A stretch of DNA of 64,000 nt from the NCBI RefSeq assembly GCF_038003085.1, contig NZ_JBBOOM010000001.1, positions 2,232,001 through 2,296,000 of the forward strand, written 5' to 3'. The translations under genes were made by a program, and so were the position numbers. This document shows, piece after piece, positions 61,655 through 64,000 of the stretch. Positions within the stretch are counted from its first letter, which is position 1. Each line of letters opens with the position of its first letter. Below the pieces are notes generated by a model that searched no databases, had not been told where the DNA came from, and was given only the letters and a program-made list of their open reading frames with translations. This stretch comes from Psychrobacillus sp. FSL K6-2836. GTDB taxonomy: Bacteria; Bacillota; Bacilli; Bacillales_A; Planococcaceae.

Positions 61655-62455
61655 ATGGATGGGCTTGTGAGCAAGATTCAGAAATTGATAGCACCGTCAA
61701 AAGGGACTTGGGGGATTGTTTTAGAGGACTTGAATTCAGGGGAGAAGTGGGAGCATAACGAACAGGAGCTTTTTTATGCGGCAAGTGTTATTAAAGTACC
61801 TATCATGGCCTCGATTTATAGTGCAGTAGAAAGAGGAGACTTGGCTCTAAGCGATTTAATAATCCTCGATGAAAAAGATTATGTGGGAGGGTCTGGTGTG
61901 CTTCAGCATTTTACTTCAGGCTCATCCCTCCCACTTCGAGATATCATTATGCTGATGATCATTCAAAGTGATAATACGGCTACGAATCTATTAATCGACC
62001 TTGTAGGAGTAGAGAATATCCAGAATACCATGAAAGAAGCTGGTATGATTTATAGTACTTTTTTTAATAAGCTCATGTTGAGTAAACCTAGTCCGAAAGG
62101 TGTTAATCGAATAGCCGCCTCGGATATTGCCATACTTTTACATAGGATGGCTACAGGAGAATTAGTTAGTAGCTCGGCAAGTGACCAAATGATAGAAGTC
62201 ATGAAAAAGCAACAGGTACGCGATTGTTTGCCAGAGAAATTACCGTCTCCGTATTCTGATTTTGATCATGGAATGACGGCATGGGAGTTTGCCAATAAGA
62301 CCGGGTGGATTCCGGGAACTCGTCACGATGTAGGAATTTTTTATGTAGGTGATCGGAAGTTTATCGCAACGGTTCTATCAAAGGATGAAGATGATATACT
62401 GTCAAAACGAATTCTTTCTCAAATTGGGGAGGAAATATATAAATACTTACTGTAA
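61655..62455 (+). CDS. Beta-lactamase-fold serine hydrolase
   Basis: A 266-aa protein of the class A beta-lactamase fold (Beta-lactamase2): SVIK (Ser 44 to Lys 47), SDN at 105-107, and KTG at 215-217. No signal peptide is present, so it is cytoplasmic as read. The omega-loop Glu (Glu166 with ExxLN) of true class A enzymes is not seen; SPKGVNRIAASDIA stands there instead. A deacylating lactamase is therefore doubtful; an esterase or peptidase role is possible. AGGGGGATG-like ribosome site precedes the ATG. Confidence 0.75.
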   Translation: MDGLVSKIQKLIAPSKGTWGIVLEDLNSGEKWEHNEQELFYAASVIKVPIMASIYSAVERGDLALSDLIILDEKDYVGGSGVLQHFTSGSSLPLRDIIMLMIIQSDNTATNLLIDLVGVENIQNTMKEAGMIYSTFFNKLMLSKPSPKGVNRIAASDIAILLHRMATGELVSSSASDQMIEVMKKQQVRDCLPEKLPSPYSDFDHGMTAWEFANKTGWIPGTRHDVGIFYVGDRKFIATVLSKDEDDILSKRILSQIGEEIYKYLL

Positions 62456-62478
62456 GGATGAGTTATTCTGATGAGGAC

Positions 62479-62522
62479 AATTACTGACGACATGAATATA
62501 CAAATCAGGTCGTCAGTAATTA
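62479..62522. terminator. Bidirectional hairpin terminator
   Basis: AATTACTGACGAC pairs with GTCGTCAGTAATT between the convergent serine hydrolase and FAD dehydrogenase genes. Confidence 0.8.
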
Positions 62523-62564
62523 ATTGCACCTATCTCAGATTCTGTGTCTGTAATAGTCTTCAAA

Positions 62565-64000
62565 TTAAATTGAATTTAGATTACGAACTAACGCTCTACC
62601 AGCTTCTCTTCCTGTAAAGATACAGCCACCTAAAAAGGTCCCTTCTAAAGAGCGATATCCATGAACTCCGCCTCCACCAAAGCCAGTTACTTCACCCGCT
62701 GCATAAAGACCGGGTACGGGAAGTCCGTTATCATTTAGTACACGACCGTCCAAATCCGTTTGAAGTCCACCTAATGTTTTCCTAGTCACGATATTTAATC
62801 GAACAGCAATTAAAGGACCGTTTTTAGGATCTAATAATTTATGGGGAGATGCTGCTCGTATTAATTTATCGCCTATATAGTTTCTAGCTCCTCTAAGCGC
62901 GGTGATTTGAAGGTCTTTTGTAAATTTATTATCCATTTCACGATCCCTATCGACTAGTTGACTCTCAATATGCTTCAAGTTTAATAGATTGTCACCAGTA
63001 ATTTTATTCATACCATCTACAAGGTCAGCTAAATTGTCGGATACGACGAAGTCCTCTCCTTTTTCCATGAAAGCTTTTACTGGAGCGGTAGGCCCTGGTA
63101 AAATTCGCTTTAGTACTTGTTTAATACTTTTCTCGGTTAAATCTGGATTTTGTTCGGATCCTGAAAGCGCAAATTCTTTTTCAATAATTTTCTCTGTAAG
63201 TATAAACCAAGAGTAATCATATCCAGTTTTTTGAATAGCTTCAAGTGTTCCCAATGTATCGAAACCAGGGAAGTTAGGAGCAGGGAAGCGTTGTCCTGTG
63301 GCATCTAACCAGATGGAGGATGGACCTGGGAGTATACGTATCCCGTGGAGTGGCCAGACAGGGTTCCAGTTTTTAATACCTTCTGTATAATGCCACATAC
63401 GATCCTTGTTCACTAAGCGACCACCAGCTTCCTCCGTAATGGCAAGCATTCGACCATCAACATGTTCTGGAACTCCAGAAATCATACGTTTTGGAGGTTT
63501 CCCAAGTCGTGAAGGCCAGTTTTCCCTTACTAAATCATGGTTAGCACCAATTCCACCACTCGTTACCATCACTGCTTTAGCTTCATATTGAAAATTTCCG
63601 ATTCCATCTCTTGGGCTTGGTTCTCCACGAGCAGCAGAGCTAGGGGGCAATAATGAGCCGCTCACACCTTTAACTCGCCCATTGTCCATAAGGAGTTCAT
63701 CTACTTGGTGACGTGGTTTATATTCAACATTTCCTTTTGACATGGCGGCACGAACACGGGTCTCAAAGGGCTTCACAATACCTGGTCCAGTACCCCAAAC
63801 GATATGAAACCTTGGTACAGAGTTTCCGTGTCCATCTGCAAGATAGCCTCCCCGTTCTGCCCAACCTACTACGGGAAAAAATCGTACACCTTGTGCATGA
63901 AGCCAATCTCGTTTTTCCACAGCAGCAAAACGAACATAAGCCTCAGCCCATTTCCTCGCCCAATAATCTTCGTCCTCTTCCCGATCGAAGCCTGCTGTTC
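62565..64000 (-). CDS. FAD-binding dehydrogenase (3-ketosteroid/fumarate-reductase-type), partial
   Basis: An incomplete gene; its start lies beyond the right edge of the window. At least 478 codons are open to the edge, and the frame continues past the GTG at 63920 (upstream codons read TAGFDREEDEDYWARKWAEA). C-terminal blocks GLPVPGLYAAGEVTGFGGGG and LGGCIFTGREAGRAL are the FAD-fold end of the family; RRMISG-like and VTSGGIGANHDLV are the central nucleotide-binding parts. The enzyme desaturates or reduces an unknown substrate with FAD; the missing N-terminus should hold the GxGxxG motif. Confidence 0.85.
   Translation of the reverse strand, partial: TAGFDREEDEDYWARKWAEAYVRFAAVEKRDWLHAQGVRFFPVVGWAERGGYLADGHGNSVPRFHIVWGTGPGIVKPFETRVRAAMSKGNVEYKPRHQVDELLMDNGRVKGVSGSLLPPSSAARGEPSPRDGIGNFQYEAKAVMVTSGGIGANHDLVRENWPSRLGKPPKRMISGVPEHVDGRMLAITEEAGGRLVNKDRMWHYTEGIKNWNPVWPLHGIRILPGPSSIWLDATGQRFPAPNFPGFDTLGTLEAIQKTGYDYSWFILTEKIIEKEFALSGSEQNPDLTEKSIKQVLKRILPGPTAPVKAFMEKGEDFVVSDNLADLVDGMNKITGDNLLNLKHIESQLVDRDREMDNKFTKDLQITALRGARNYIGDKLIRAASPHKLLDPKNGPLIAVRLNIVTRKTLGGLQTDLDGRVLNDNGLPVPGLYAAGEVTGFGGGGVHGYRSLEGTFLGGCIFTGREAGRALVRNLNSI

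Noticed and set aside
1-64000. CRISPR arrays, tRNA/rRNA genes, prophage or intact transposase
   Set aside because: No regularly spaced repeats, no cloverleaf or rRNA blocks, and no transposase or phage structural proteins among the frames.

Overview
The window is chromosomal DNA of a low-GC, endospore-former-type Bacillales bacterium. Gene order is mixed-strand, Shine-Dalgarno sites are strong (AAGGAGG class), TTG and GTG starts are common, and lipoproteins, S-box and L-box riboswitches, a GlnK/GlnL pair and Bacillus-type mtn genes are present. The combination of malate:quinone oxidoreductase, the intergenic repeats and the low GC suggests a Planococcaceae-like lineage (Psychrobacillus, Lysinibacillus, Paenisporosarcina or a relative). 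That placement is inference. No tRNA, rRNA, CRISPR array, prophage or intact insertion sequence was seen.

Layout. 0-9 kb: an ECF sigma factor with its anti-sigma factor and autoregulatory promoter, a DUF4153 membrane protein beside an Xre-regulator relic, a GC-rich gltS with a cre site, a MarR/bactofilin-like cluster, and an alpha/beta hydrolase beside a TetR relic. 9-17 kb: a three-gene ABC-2 exporter, metNPQ (methionine ABC importer, no S-box) and a gluzincin-type lipoprotein. 17-26 kb: mqo, DUF1540, TauE, an ECF S-component, GrpB, a LysM/M14 peptidase, adaAB and a PgeF/YlmD-type laccase-domain protein. 26-31 kb: glnK-glnL (glnL apparently starting at CTG), then on the other strand a 434-aa HTH-TPR regulator of the RNPP type followed after 1 nt by an unannotated 43-codon gene with a signal peptide, a probable quorum-sensing receptor/pheromone pair. 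31-37 kb: a YvrJ protein, an NCS1 permease, and a lysine-riboswitch-controlled amino-acid ABC importer with a GNAT gene. 37-47 kb: a methionine salvage island of two divergent S-box operons, mtnWXBD leftwards and mtnK-mtnA plus a sugar-type ABC importer (predicted methylthioribose uptake) rightwards. 47-64 kb: a TraB-family protein, tatC-tatA, two MFS transporters, a TetR-regulated ABC-2 exporter, a CapA-like protein, a methyltransferase, an SRPBCC protein, a TetM-like GTPase, an AraC/GyrI regulator, a serine hydrolase and a partial FAD dehydrogenase.

How the parts connect. Sulfur and amino-acid economy dominates: SAM-sensing S-boxes govern recycling and import of methylthioribose, an L-box governs probable lysine import, and metNPQ imports methionine or a related compound. 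Two importer operons carry a terminator-like hairpin directly after the binding-protein gene, which would make binding protein in excess of the permease.

The intergenic spaces hold several dispersed repeat families. One (three copies) folds into nested stems whose arms differ in sequence between copies while pairing is kept. A second is a 100-bp element present as an inverted pair flanking mtnWXBD. A third is a degenerate direct pair around the lipoprotein gene. A 250-bp inverted-end element separates adaB from the laccase-domain gene. The best candidate for a new biological system is the HTH-TPR regulator with its downstream peptide gene (29.2-30.7 kb).
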